A DNA stretch of 6,153 bases from Pseudomonadota bacterium (GCA_023427285.1 JAEZBH010000248.1:1-6153), one strand, 5' to 3'; shown: positions 1 to 6,000, counted from the stretch's first letter. Notes: a model not told the origin generated them from the sequence alone. Numbers and translations: made by a program.

Positions 1-1619
1 GGCTGGTGATGCGCCAGGCAGGCAAGTCTGTGCTCATTCTGGAAAAGACGCCGTATATCGGCGGCACGACCGCCAAGTCAGGCGGCGTGATGTGGATACC
101 CAATAACCCCTTCATGAAGCGCGATGGTATTGCCGACAGCCCGGAAGCGGCAGCCCGATACATGGACAGCGTGATCGGCGACAGCGACGATACGCCGGGA
201 ACGTCGCCGCAGCGACGCAGGGCCTATATCGCGCAAGCCGCGCGCATGCTTGATTTTCTCATCCAGCAGGGCGTCCGGTTCAACCGGGTGTCCTATTGGC
301 CTGACTATTTTGACGAGCACGAAGGCAGTTCAATACCGGGCCGCACGGTCGTTGCTGATTATTTCGATATCAATGAACTGGGGCCGTGGAAGGAGAAGAT
401 GCGCAAGGGGTTCCTGGAACTCCCTGCCGCCATGGATGATGCTTTGAAGCTGCCCTATTTCCGGCGCAGCTGGGATATCAAGAAAAAGATGATCGCGATC
501 GGCCTGAAGGCGATTGCAGGCAAGCTGACAGGCAAGCATTACGTCTCTGCCGGTGCCGCCCTGCAGGGCCGTATGTTGCAGGCCGCGCTCAAGGCGGGCG
601 TCGATATTCGCACGGACTCTCCGGTTGACCAGTTCATCATGGATGAGGGTGCGGTGACGGGTGTTGTCACCCGAAAAGACGGCAAGCCGTGGCGGGTGCG
701 GGCGCGGCTTGGCGTGCTCGTCAACGCTGGCGGGTTTGCGCACAATCAGGCCATGCGCGACCGTTTCCAGCCGGGAACGCGCGCCGAATGGTCCAATGCG
801 GCCGAGGGCGACACCGGAGAGATCATCCTTGAGATGGAGCGCATTGGCGCCGCACTTGGTCAGATGAACGAGATGGTCGGCTATCAGAGCACGCTCGCAC
901 CGGGCTGGCAGGATGCTTATGTGAAGCCGCCGGCGCAAAGCCTGACAGCCAAGCCCCATGCCATTCTGGTGGATCAGTCTGGCGTTCGCTACCAGAATGA
1001 AGGCGGCTCTTACGCACTGTATTGCCAGAACATGCTGGCGCGCCATGCGGTTGTGCCGGCAATTCCGAGCTGGGCGATCTTCGATCAGCAGTACATTACA
1101 AAGTATATGCTGGCAGGCACAATGCCAGGAGCCAAGAAGCCGGAGAGCTGGACGGCTGAGGGGTATCTGAAGAAGGCAGATACGATCGAGGCGCTTGCCG
1201 AACTCATCAACGTTGCCCCGGCCTCGCTGAGAGCGACCGTCGAGCGCTGGAACGGTTTCTGCGAGCAGGGCCGCGATGACGATTTCCAGCGCGGCGAGCG
1301 GGACTACGACCGCTGGCTGGGTGATCCGTTCAACGAGGGCATTGGCCGGACGCTTGGCAAGATCGAGCAGGGGCCGTTCTATGCGGTTCCGGTCGTGCCG
1401 GGAGATGTCGGCACTTACGGCGGCGTTGTGACCGATGAGTATGCTCGCGTGCTCAAGCCGGATGGCAGCCCGATTGCAGGGCTTTACGCAACCGGCGTTT
1501 CCACGGCTTCGGTGATGGGGCGCTTCTACCTTGGGGCAGGCGCCAGCGTGGGTCCAACTTTCACGTGGGGCTATGTCGCGGCGACGCATGCCGCAGGGCT
1601 TGATAATCAGTCGGTCTGA
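1..1619 (+). CDS. 3-ketosteroid-1-dehydrogenase-like FAD-dependent oxidoreductase (5' end missing)
   Basis: This is a FAD_binding_2-type flavoprotein, probably a cytoplasmic ring-ketone desaturase of the 3-oxosteroid 1-dehydrogenase (KstD) group. Reading is open from the left edge, and the usual N-terminal GxGxxG dinucleotide loop is not visible, so about 20-30 residues are likely outside the window. The GTG at 6 is an internal codon. Counting from that codon, the visible landmarks are LILEK (10-14, with the acidic residue that normally binds the adenosine ribose), GGTTAKSGG (19-27, flavin contact), NAGGF (240-244), RYQNEGGSY (328-336) and the C-terminal FAD-contact block GLYATG (492-497) followed by GRFYLGAGASVGP (505-517). 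Known KstD enzymes use several tyrosines and a glycine. Y336, Y508 and G512 sit where two of the tyrosines and the glycine are expected, and Y97 or Y101 could be the N-terminal tyrosine. The gene ends in TGA and converges on the leftward operon. The family is secure. A steroid substrate is only likely, because related enzymes act on other cyclic ketones or as fumarate-reductase-like proteins. Confidence 0.85.
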   Translation, partial: LVMRQAGKSVLILEKTPYIGGTTAKSGGVMWIPNNPFMKRDGIADSPEAAARYMDSVIGDSDDTPGTSPQRRRAYIAQAARMLDFLIQQGVRFNRVSYWPDYFDEHEGSSIPGRTVVADYFDINELGPWKEKMRKGFLELPAAMDDALKLPYFRRSWDIKKKMIAIGLKAIAGKLTGKHYVSAGAALQGRMLQAALKAGVDIRTDSPVDQFIMDEGAVTGVVTRKDGKPWRVRARLGVLVNAGGFAHNQAMRDRFQPGTRAEWSNAAEGDTGEIILEMERIGAALGQMNEMVGYQSTLAPGWQDAYVKPPAQSLTAKPHAILVDQSGVRYQNEGGSYALYCQNMLARHAVVPAIPSWAIFDQQYITKYMLAGTMPGAKKPESWTAEGYLKKADTIEALAELINVAPASLRATVERWNGFCEQGRDDDFQRGERDYDRWLGDPFNEGIGRTLGKIEQGPFYAVPVVPGDVGTYGGVVTDEYARVLKPDGSPIAGLYATGVSTASVMGRFYLGAGASVGPTFTWGYVAATHAAGLDNQSV

Positions 1620-1674
1620 GAACGCGCCGCGCTCTGGGCGGCGTGAACATCTAACAGGTTGCGGGAAATGAAAG

Positions 1675-1713
1675 AGCGCCTGCCGATGCAGTAATGCCCG
1701 GCAGGCGCTTTTC
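1675..1713 (+). terminator. Terminator hairpin after the flavoprotein gene
   Basis: A perfect 11-bp inverted repeat has arms at 1675-1685 and 1699-1709 and a 13-base loop, 55 bases after the flavoprotein stop. It is followed by a short T run (1709-1712) on the + strand. On the - strand the stem is followed by a weaker CTTTC stretch, so it could also stop transcripts coming from the Rieske gene. Bidirectional action is inferred. Confidence 0.7.
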
Positions 1714-1750
1714 AATTGAGCCGCAGCGCACCTGTGGCATAGGTGCTGTC

Positions 1751-1786
1751 CCCACCCGTCGGCGACTGCCAGCGGGTGGGATTTTT
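1751..1786 (+). terminator. Second terminator hairpin in the convergent spacer
   Basis: GC-only arms CCCACCCG-type (1751-1758 and 1773-1780, 8 bp, with A-T at the fourth pair) enclose a 14-base loop that can form a further GGC/GCC pairing (1761-1763 with 1768-1770). Five T residues follow at 1782-1786 on the + strand, the classic intrinsic-terminator form. It would stop rightward read-through 5-10 bases before the end of the oppositely oriented Rieske gene. The - strand lacks a T run here, so leftward transcripts would depend on the hairpin at 1675-1709. Confidence 0.7.
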
Positions 1787-1790
1787 GTAT

Positions 1791-3188
1791 TTAAAATTCG
1801 AATTCGTGGATCTTGCCGTCGAAGTTGCCGCCCAGCTTCTGGGTTGCCCTTGCCAGTTTGTCACCATCAACACCGGCCAGATATCCATCGATGATGCGGT
1901 GGTAATTGCTGATGAGCCCCTCGATGGACTTGGCCAGTCGCATGAACTCAAACCCGTCCGCGTGCAGGCCCTGCTGCTGAAGCGGGATATTGGAATAGTC
2001 CTGCCGCGGAATTGTCGGGAACTGATCGCTGTCATAAGGCAGTACGACCGGCTCCATGACGGGTGCGGGTTCCTGACCTTCCGGGAAATTGGTGAGCGAC
2101 CAGATTTCAAACAGGCAGGTCTCCGGCCCGGTCGGGCGGATGCGGTAGGCGGACGAGCCCGTGAAGAACGGCAGCAGGAAATAATGCGGGAACAGGAACT
2201 CCACCGCGCTGATGGGGTCCGACACCGCAACGGCGTTCAGATCGGCCACGTCCTCGCCCCGGGCGCGCAGCTGCTTGGTGATCTGGTCCTGCACAATGCC
2301 ATACCACATCGGAATGGCCTGCATCGGATCTTCCGGAAGGTCGACGTCCACCAGTTGCCTGGCGATTTCGACCTCCTTGGCATGCACCATGCCTGCCATG
2401 CCTTCGCTGAGGAGCTGAAGATGCTTGAGCTGGGCCTTGATGTTGTCGCGCACGCTCTGGTTGGGGTTGATCGGCTGGCCAATGCCGCCCGTGTCCATGC
2501 CGTACATGGTGTTGTAGAGCATCGGCACGGTCTGCTGGAGTTGAGGATGGGTGCGCATCACATGGTAGCCTTCCATGAAGGCCTCCATGGCGATCTTCCA
2601 GTTGGCGGGAAGCTCGGTTGCGAACCACCATTCGGCGCGCAGATTGCCGATGCCGTGGGCGTCCAGACGATCGGCCACCGGCCCAAGGCATTCCCGCAGT
2701 GACGGCGCGTTGTCATCGAAATTGATGAAGGCGCAGCCGCCCCACAGTTCCACGCGGCAGGGCTTCAGCGCCAGATCATCTGCATCCAGCTGGCGTTCGT
2801 CGAACAGATGGCGACCATAAACGAAGGTGTTCTTGCCCTCGCCATTCCAGCGCCAGCCGTGGAAGGGGCAAATAAAGCCGGTGCCCTTGCAGTTGCCGTG
2901 TCCCTTTGCCAGAAGCACGCCGCGGTGGCGACAGGCATTGTGGAACGCCTTTACTCCGTCTTTGGTGCGCGTGACGATGACGGATTTGCCGAGGTTGCTG
3001 TACTCGATCCAGTCGCCAACGTTGGGAATTTGCTCAAGCCGGCACGCCATCTGCCAGACATGCGGCCAGAGATGCTCGCACTCCGCCTTGTAGAAGGCGT
3101 CGTCGTAATAGCGCTTTGCGGACACCCGTTCAGGGTCGCTCACAGCAAACGGCACTGGCCGCAGCAACGTCTCGACTTCAACCGCCAT
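1791..3188 (-). CDS. Rieske non-heme iron oxygenase, alpha (catalytic) subunit
   Basis: The 465-residue protein is a ring-hydroxylating oxygenase large subunit that inserts oxygen into a hydrophobic, often aromatic or polycyclic, substrate in the cytoplasm. The N-terminal Rieske domain carries C86-x-H88 and C107-x-x-H110 for the [2Fe-2S] cluster, and the spacing between H88 and C107 is 18 residues. The C-terminal catalytic domain has NWK (196-198), then E206-G-Y-H209 and H214 as facial-triad histidines. D397, in QDYSN, is the likely carboxylate ligand. E206 occupies the position of the conserved bridging Asp. The start is ATG 3188, with GGAAAGG (3195-3201) six bases upstream; a TTG five codons earlier is less likely because it overlaps that ribosome site. 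It lies 97 bp downstream of the SDR and is probably cotranscribed with it. No beta subunit, ferredoxin or reductase is nearby, which suggests an alpha-only enzyme using shared electron donors. Whether it is a mono- or dioxygenase, and its substrate, cannot be told. Confidence 0.92.
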   Translation of the reverse strand: MAVEVETLLRPVPFAVSDPERVSAKRYYDDAFYKAECEHLWPHVWQMACRLEQIPNVGDWIEYSNLGKSVIVTRTKDGVKAFHNACRHRGVLLAKGHGNCKGTGFICPFHGWRWNGEGKNTFVYGRHLFDERQLDADDLALKPCRVELWGGCAFINFDDNAPSLRECLGPVADRLDAHGIGNLRAEWWFATELPANWKIAMEAFMEGYHVMRTHPQLQQTVPMLYNTMYGMDTGGIGQPINPNQSVRDNIKAQLKHLQLLSEGMAGMVHAKEVEIARQLVDVDLPEDPMQAIPMWYGIVQDQITKQLRARGEDVADLNAVAVSDPISAVEFLFPHYFLLPFFTGSSAYRIRPTGPETCLFEIWSLTNFPEGQEPAPVMEPVVLPYDSDQFPTIPRQDYSNIPLQQQGLHADGFEFMRLAKSIEGLISNYHRIIDGYLAGVDGDKLARATQKLGGNFDGKIHEFEF

Positions 3189-3194
3189 AGAACA

Positions 3195-3201
3195 CCTTTC
3201 C
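3195..3201 (-). promoter_or_regulatory. Ribosome binding site deciding the Rieske start
   Basis: GGAAAGG on the - strand lies six bases before ATG 3188. Its position fixes the start at ATG 3188, because the in-frame TTG at 3203-3201 would lie on top of it. The bases from here into the first codons closely match those before the SDR gene (4027-4046). Confidence 0.75.
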
Positions 3202-3244
3202 AATTTTCAAGTTTGGCTCAGGCCGCACGGCGACCGATTGGTGT

Positions 3245-3273
3245 GGGAGGCCGGTTGTGTGTTCGGGCCTCCC
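3245..3273 (-). repeat. Intercistronic inverted repeat between SDR and Rieske genes
   Basis: Perfect 8-bp arms GGGAGGCC (3245-3252) and GGCCTCCC (3266-3273) enclose a 13-base loop in the 97-bp spacer, 12 bases after the SDR stop. There is no T run on either strand, so an intrinsic terminator is unlikely. An mRNA-stabilising or processing hairpin that sets the ratio of SDR to Rieske message is the more plausible inference. Confidence 0.55.
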
Positions 3274-3285
3274 GCGTGGTTGAAA

Positions 3286-4032
3286 TCAGGCCGAGCCCAT
3301 GTAGCGGCCGCCATTCACGCTGATGGTCTGGCCCGTCACATAGGCGGCGTCTTCGGATGCCAGATAGGCGCAGGCCGCCGCGATCTCTTCCGGGCGGCCC
3401 GGACGCTTCATCGGCAGGTTGGCGGCGTAGGCATCTACATCCACCGGCGATGCGCGCAGCATCGGGGTATCGACGAAGCCTGGCGGCACCATGTTGACGG
3501 TGACGCCGGTTGCCGCCAGTTCCAGAGCAAGGGCTTTGGAGAGGCCAAGGAGACCGCCCTTCGAGGCCACATAGTGCGCTTGCGCAAACGAGCCTGTCTG
3601 GGTGGACGAGGAAGTGATGTTGATGATGCGCCCCCATTTGGCCGCCAGCATGTCAGGAAGCACTTCCCGAATGCACAGGTGCGGGCCTTTCAGGTTGATG
3701 GCCATCACCTTGTCCCACAGGTCATCTTCGATGTCCTGATACGGTGTAAAGGGTGCGATGCCAGCGTTGTTGACCAGAATCGAGATTGGTCCGAGTTCTG
3801 CGCGAATGCGCTCTGCGGCCTGTCTGATTGCCTTGGCGTTGGCAGCATCAGCGCCGATGGCGATTGCCTTGCCGCCGGCATCTGTAATGATCTGGGTGGT
3901 CTCAAGCGCGCTGGTCTCGTTCAGATCCCATACGGCAACGGCAGCGCCTTCCCGAGCCATGCGAACGGCAATGGCGCGGCCAATGCCGGAACCCGCACCG
4001 GTAACAACTGCGACTTTTCCTGTAAGCGCCAT
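3286..4032 (-). CDS. Short-chain dehydrogenase/reductase (SDR family)
   Basis: This is a classical SDR of 248 residues, the usual length. It is a cytoplasmic NAD(P)-dependent oxidoreductase acting on a hydroxyl or keto group. The Rossmann motif TGAGSGIG (11-18) is followed by D36 at the end of the second strand, which normally favours NAD(H) over NADP(H). NNAG is at 88-91 and N113 follows. The catalytic serine is S141, with Y154 and K158 in the YxxxK motif, so the active-site set is complete. The C-terminal GQTISVNGG (234-242) is typical of the FabG-like branch. The start at ATG 4032 is supported by GGAAG (4039-4043) six bases upstream. It is followed by the Rieske gene in the same direction, so it may oxidise the hydroxylated product (a cis-dihydrodiol or hydroxysteroid type of step). 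This pairing is inferred from position; sequence alone does not give the substrate. Confidence 0.93.
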   Translation of the reverse strand: MALTGKVAVVTGAGSGIGRAIAVRMAREGAAVAVWDLNETSALETTQIITDAGGKAIAIGADAANAKAIRQAAERIRAELGPISILVNNAGIAPFTPYQDIEDDLWDKVMAINLKGPHLCIREVLPDMLAAKWGRIINITSSSTQTGSFAQAHYVASKGGLLGLSKALALELAATGVTVNMVPPGFVDTPMLRASPVDVDAYAANLPMKRPGRPEEIAAACAYLASEDAAYVTGQTISVNGGRYMGSA

Positions 4033-4036
4033 AGAA

Positions 4037-4043
4037 CTCTTCC
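4037..4043 (-). promoter_or_regulatory. Ribosome binding site of the SDR gene
   Basis: GGAAGAG on the - strand stands four bases before ATG 4032 (six from the GGAAG core). It sits in a leader nearly identical to that of the Rieske gene at 3183-3204. Confidence 0.65.
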
Positions 4044-4066
4044 AATCCTGATGGGTTCACGCTCCC

Positions 4067-4100
4067 GCCTGCATTAATGGTCAGCAGGCCGTGAGCACGG
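4067..4100 (-). promoter_or_regulatory. Overlapping inverted repeats in the SDR leader (candidate operator or mRNA hairpin)
   Basis: Two dyads lie 35-68 bases upstream of the SDR start. One has arms GCCTGC (4067-4072) and GCAGGC (4084-4089) around an 11-base AT-rich loop containing the palindrome CATTAATG (4072-4079). The other has arms CCGTG (4089-4093) and CACGG (4096-4100) with a two-base centre, like a compact operator. They abut at base 4089. No convincing -35/-10 pair was recognised around them, so promoter and operator functions are inference. Confidence 0.35.
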
Positions 4101-4155
4101 TCTTCCTATTCATAAATCAGATTGTGAAAGTGAGGTGGCTTCCATGCGCGCCAGC

Positions 4156-4202
4156 GTGCAGGTATCGCAATCGCGATAGGCCGGGTTCCGGGTGCAGATA
4201 CC
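4156..4202. repeat. Cluster of short direct and inverted repeats in the VOC-SDR spacer
   Basis: GTGCAGGTATC (4156-4166) recurs as GTGCAGATACC (4192-4202). The GTGCA parts are direct repeats 36 bases apart, while GGTATC and GATACC are inverted. Between them lie the dyad TATCGC-AATC-GCGATA (4163-4178) and CCGG-GTT-CCGG (4181-4191). The arrangement resembles a binding region for a regulator, but no family-specific consensus is recognisable. Confidence 0.35.
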
Positions 4203-4212
4203 GGCGCAATGG

Positions 4213-4232
4213 AAAAGGGCGATTATCGCCCT
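4213..4232 (-). terminator. Terminator-like hairpin overlapping the VOC gene stop codon
   Basis: On the - strand a 7-bp stem (AGGGCGA, 4232-4226, with TCGCCCT, 4222-4216) has a three-base loop that is exactly the TAA stop (4225-4223) of the VOC gene. The last stem T begins a run of four T (4216-4213). This is a short but well-formed intrinsic terminator. It would end the sulfotransferase-VOC message and separate it from the SDR-Rieske pair. The T run is brief, so partial read-through is likely. Confidence 0.55.
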
Positions 4233-4690
4233 CCCATCTGGCTCCAGCGCTCGGGCGTCATCCAGACATATTCGGTATAATGGCCCAGCCATTGCCGGGT
4301 ATCGAGATAAGCGAACTCCAGAACGCCGGGCGTGCCGCCTTTGAGAACGAGCGGCACGGGCTGGTTCTCCACCCGTGCCGTGAACTCCTGCCAGTCATCG
4401 ACCCGGTGGCAGACATGGTGAAAGGCCAGCCGGTCATCATCAGGCAGGGCGTTGCGATAAATGGCGAGAACATCGCCTTCCTTCGGCTCGATCAGTTCGA
4501 TGTTGAAGTCTTCAATCCAGACAAAGCCAAGTTTTTGCAGGCCGCTGCCACTTCCGTGGGACGTCCAGAGCTGGACCGGCTCCTCAAAGGATAGAAGCGA
4601 GCGCACATCCGCGCGTTCCCGAAACGTCTCCACAGCCTTGTCGACGTTCCGCGTCACATAGGCATTTTGATAGTGCCGGCCCATCATCAT
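4223..4690 (-). CDS. VOC (glyoxalase/bleomycin-resistance fold) family protein
   Basis: This 155-residue protein is a small cytoplasmic vicinal-oxygen-chelate protein, the size of a two-module VOC monomer that usually dimerises. The first module opens with H6-YQNAYVTRNVDKAV, typical of the first beta strand and helix, and contains IELIEP (64-69). The second opens with FHHVCHRVDDW (90-100) and ends with LGHYTEYVW (135-143). In this superfamily metal ligands come from the strand positions, so H6, E68, H91 or H92 and E140 are candidates. Known members include lactoylglutathione lyase, methylmalonyl-CoA epimerase and extradiol dioxygenases; this one fits none of them specifically. Of the three tandem ATG codons the first (4690) is best spaced from GGGAGGG (4698-4704). 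It begins three bases after the sulfotransferase stop, so the two are almost certainly cotranscribed and translationally coupled. The substrate is unknown. Confidence 0.85.
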   Translation of the reverse strand: MMMGRHYQNAYVTRNVDKAVETFRERADVRSLLSFEEPVQLWTSHGSGSGLQKLGFVWIEDFNIELIEPKEGDVLAIYRNALPDDDRLAFHHVCHRVDDWQEFTARVENQPVPLVLKGGTPGVLEFAYLDTRQWLGHYTEYVWMTPERWSQMGGR

Positions 4691-4693
4691 GGA

Positions 4694-5845
4694 TCAGCCC
4701 TCCCGCGCAACGTTATAGCGGGCCAGATACGGCTCGTAGAGCGGCTGGAGTTGCTCGACGCTCAGGCCGAATTTCTCAAGTTGATAGTCGTGCTTGCCGA
4801 ACTTGTTCTGGGGATTGTCGGCCAACCAGGCCTGCATGGCGGCTTCGGCCTCCGGCGTGAAGTCGTCTCCCAGCGCCTTGTAGAGCGAGCGCATGGTGCC
4901 GAGCGGATCGGTGACCATATCGGCGTAGTGAACGTCGATGATCCGGTCTTCGCCCAGCCGGTCGCGGGCCTCCATAATGCGGGCGGCATGCTGCTGTATC
5001 TGCCAGACGCAATTCTCGCCCAGCCATTCAGTATCGATTTTGCCGGTGTAGCCCAGGTGGGCGAGCGAGATGATGCTGCAAAAGCTGCCCGTCGCGGTGA
5101 AGGGATCGCGGTGGGTCCAGATCAGGCGGGCATCGGGGTAGACTTTCAGGATCGTGTCGATCCACAACCCATGGCTGGGCATCTTGAGGTTCCAGATGCC
5201 TGGCGCATCGGCCTGAAGCAACTGGAGGAACCGCTTGTGATATTCATAGGCCGAGGTCATGTCTGTCGAATACAGCCAGTCACGGTAGTTCGGCAGCTTG
5301 CCGCGCGATTCAAGCGCCAGGGCCTTGAAGTCGTGCGCCATGAAAAAGATGCACTCGTTCGGGTAGATGGCTGAATTGCGATAATATTTTCCCATTTCAG
5401 GGCGCGCAGCGAGCATCGCCTTTTCCTGCTCCAGCCTTGCAATGGCGCGGGGGGCGCTCTTGAGGGTGGCAGATGTGGCGGGCGGCACCGGATCATCGAT
5501 TTCCCATGTGAGCGGCGACCGCCGTGCCGGGTCGCATTCCAAGAGGTTGCTCAAGAGCGTGGTGCCGGTGCGGGGAAGGCCGAACACAAACACGGGCCGC
5601 TCGATCGGGCGGTTGAGCAATTCGGGCCGCTGCGCCAGATAGTTTGTGGTCTTGAGCCGGTTGGCCAGCAGTTCGATCAGGTTGGCCTGCATGCGGGCAA
5701 GGCCCGCCTCATTGCAGTTGCCCTGATTTACGTCTGCAACGTAAATGTCGAGGCCTTCCCGAAAGCTGTCGCTGTCGAACCGGTCAAGGCCGGTTGCCTT
5801 CATGGCCGCTTCGATCAGCTGGTCTGATGACAGGTGTTGCGCCAT
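4694..5845 (-). CDS. PAPS-dependent sulfotransferase family protein
   Basis: This 383-residue cytoplasmic protein of the sulfotransferase (Sulfotransfer_3-type) family would move a sulfuryl group from PAPS to a hydroxyl or amine of a small molecule. An N-terminal helical region (1-80) precedes the PAPS 5'-phosphosulfate loop GLPRTGTT (89-96). LKMPSH (220-225) and RLIWTHRDP (240-248), followed by S254 and S257, form the expected 3'-phosphate site. HYADMVTDP (306-314) is also typical. The start is ATG 5845, with GGGGAGA (5853-5859) seven bases upstream. Reading is open further upstream to about 6085, but that would overlap the AraC gene and lacks family similarity. It heads a tight pair with the VOC gene. 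A sulfotransferase beside oxygenase and dehydrogenase genes suggests conjugation or activation of a hydroxylated intermediate, but many bacterial homologues have unproven activity, so this is inference. Confidence 0.88.
   Translation of the reverse strand: MAQHLSSDQLIEAAMKATGLDRFDSDSFREGLDIYVADVNQGNCNEAGLARMQANLIELLANRLKTTNYLAQRPELLNRPIERPVFVFGLPRTGTTLLSNLLECDPARRSPLTWEIDDPVPPATSATLKSAPRAIARLEQEKAMLAARPEMGKYYRNSAIYPNECIFFMAHDFKALALESRGKLPNYRDWLYSTDMTSAYEYHKRFLQLLQADAPGIWNLKMPSHGLWIDTILKVYPDARLIWTHRDPFTATGSFCSIISLAHLGYTGKIDTEWLGENCVWQIQQHAARIMEARDRLGEDRIIDVHYADMVTDPLGTMRSLYKALGDDFTPEAEAAMQAWLADNPQNKFGKHDYQLEKFGLSVEQLQPLYEPYLARYNVAREG
4698..4704 (-). promoter_or_regulatory. Ribosome binding site of the VOC gene inside the sulfotransferase 3' end
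   Basis: GGGAGGG on the - strand forms part of the last codons of the sulfotransferase (R-E-G-stop) and is seven bases from ATG 4690. This selects the first of three consecutive ATG codons and points to translational coupling. Confidence 0.75.
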
Positions 5846-6000
5846 GCCGCAGTCTCCCCATGCACACGCTATTGTCGTTGCGCAATGTTCGCGCGACGGG
5901 ACAGCAGCTGCAATGCGGGCGGGGTTGGAAACCGGGCCAGAATGTCGAGCGCGGGTCAGATCCCGCGCTTGCAGGTATGAACTTCTCTCCGCGCCGAGGG
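5846..6000 (-). promoter_or_regulatory. Spacer between AraC and sulfotransferase genes, with strong hairpin
   Basis: This 155-bp noncoding stretch separates two genes in the same direction. It holds a perfect 8-bp inverted repeat AGCGCGGG / CCCGCGCT (5948-5955 and 5962-5969, six-base loop), 32 bases after the AraC stop, with no T run after it. It also holds the palindrome TTGCGCAA (5878-5885), 33 bases before the sulfotransferase start. The spacing would allow a promoter for the downstream operon, but no clear sigma-70 -35/-10 pair was seen. Roles as an AraC-gene terminator, attenuator or operator are inference. Confidence 0.4.
5853..5859 (-). promoter_or_regulatory. Ribosome binding site deciding the sulfotransferase start
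   Basis: GGGGAGA on the - strand is seven bases before ATG 5845. It favours this start over in-frame upstream codons lying in the AraC gene or the spacer. Confidence 0.7.

Noticed and set aside
330..1715. Long open frame on the - strand opposite the flavoprotein gene
   Set aside because: It mirrors the codon pattern of a clearly recognisable flavoprotein, its translation is rich in Arg, His and Ala with no known motif, and it runs through the terminator hairpin.
1743..2702. Open frame of 319 codons on the + strand opposite the Rieske gene
   Set aside because: The - strand has complete Rieske and iron-site motifs. The + frame has no family features and starts within the terminator region.
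3189..3203. TTG start five codons upstream for the Rieske protein
   Set aside because: The TTG overlaps the GGAAAGG ribosome site that is well placed for ATG 3188, and the matching SDR leader starts at the equivalent ATG.
3238..4077. Open frame of 279 codons on the + strand opposite the SDR gene
   Set aside because: The SDR on the other strand has all catalytic residues; the + frame is a GC-rich shadow.
4101..4140. AT-rich stretch upstream of the SDR considered as a sigma-70 promoter
   Set aside because: A TATGAA-like -10 can be drawn on the - strand, but the hexamer 17 bases upstream (CACCTC-like) does not resemble a -35 box.
4110..4292. Possible 60-residue cysteine-containing peptide on the - strand after the VOC gene
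   Set aside because: It overlaps the VOC gene by 70 bases, has no ribosome site noticed at its start, and its body lies in a repeat-rich spacer following a terminator-like hairpin.
4667..5374. Open frame of 235 codons on the + strand opposite the sulfotransferase
   Set aside because: The sulfotransferase motifs are on the - strand. No ribosome site or motif supports the + frame.
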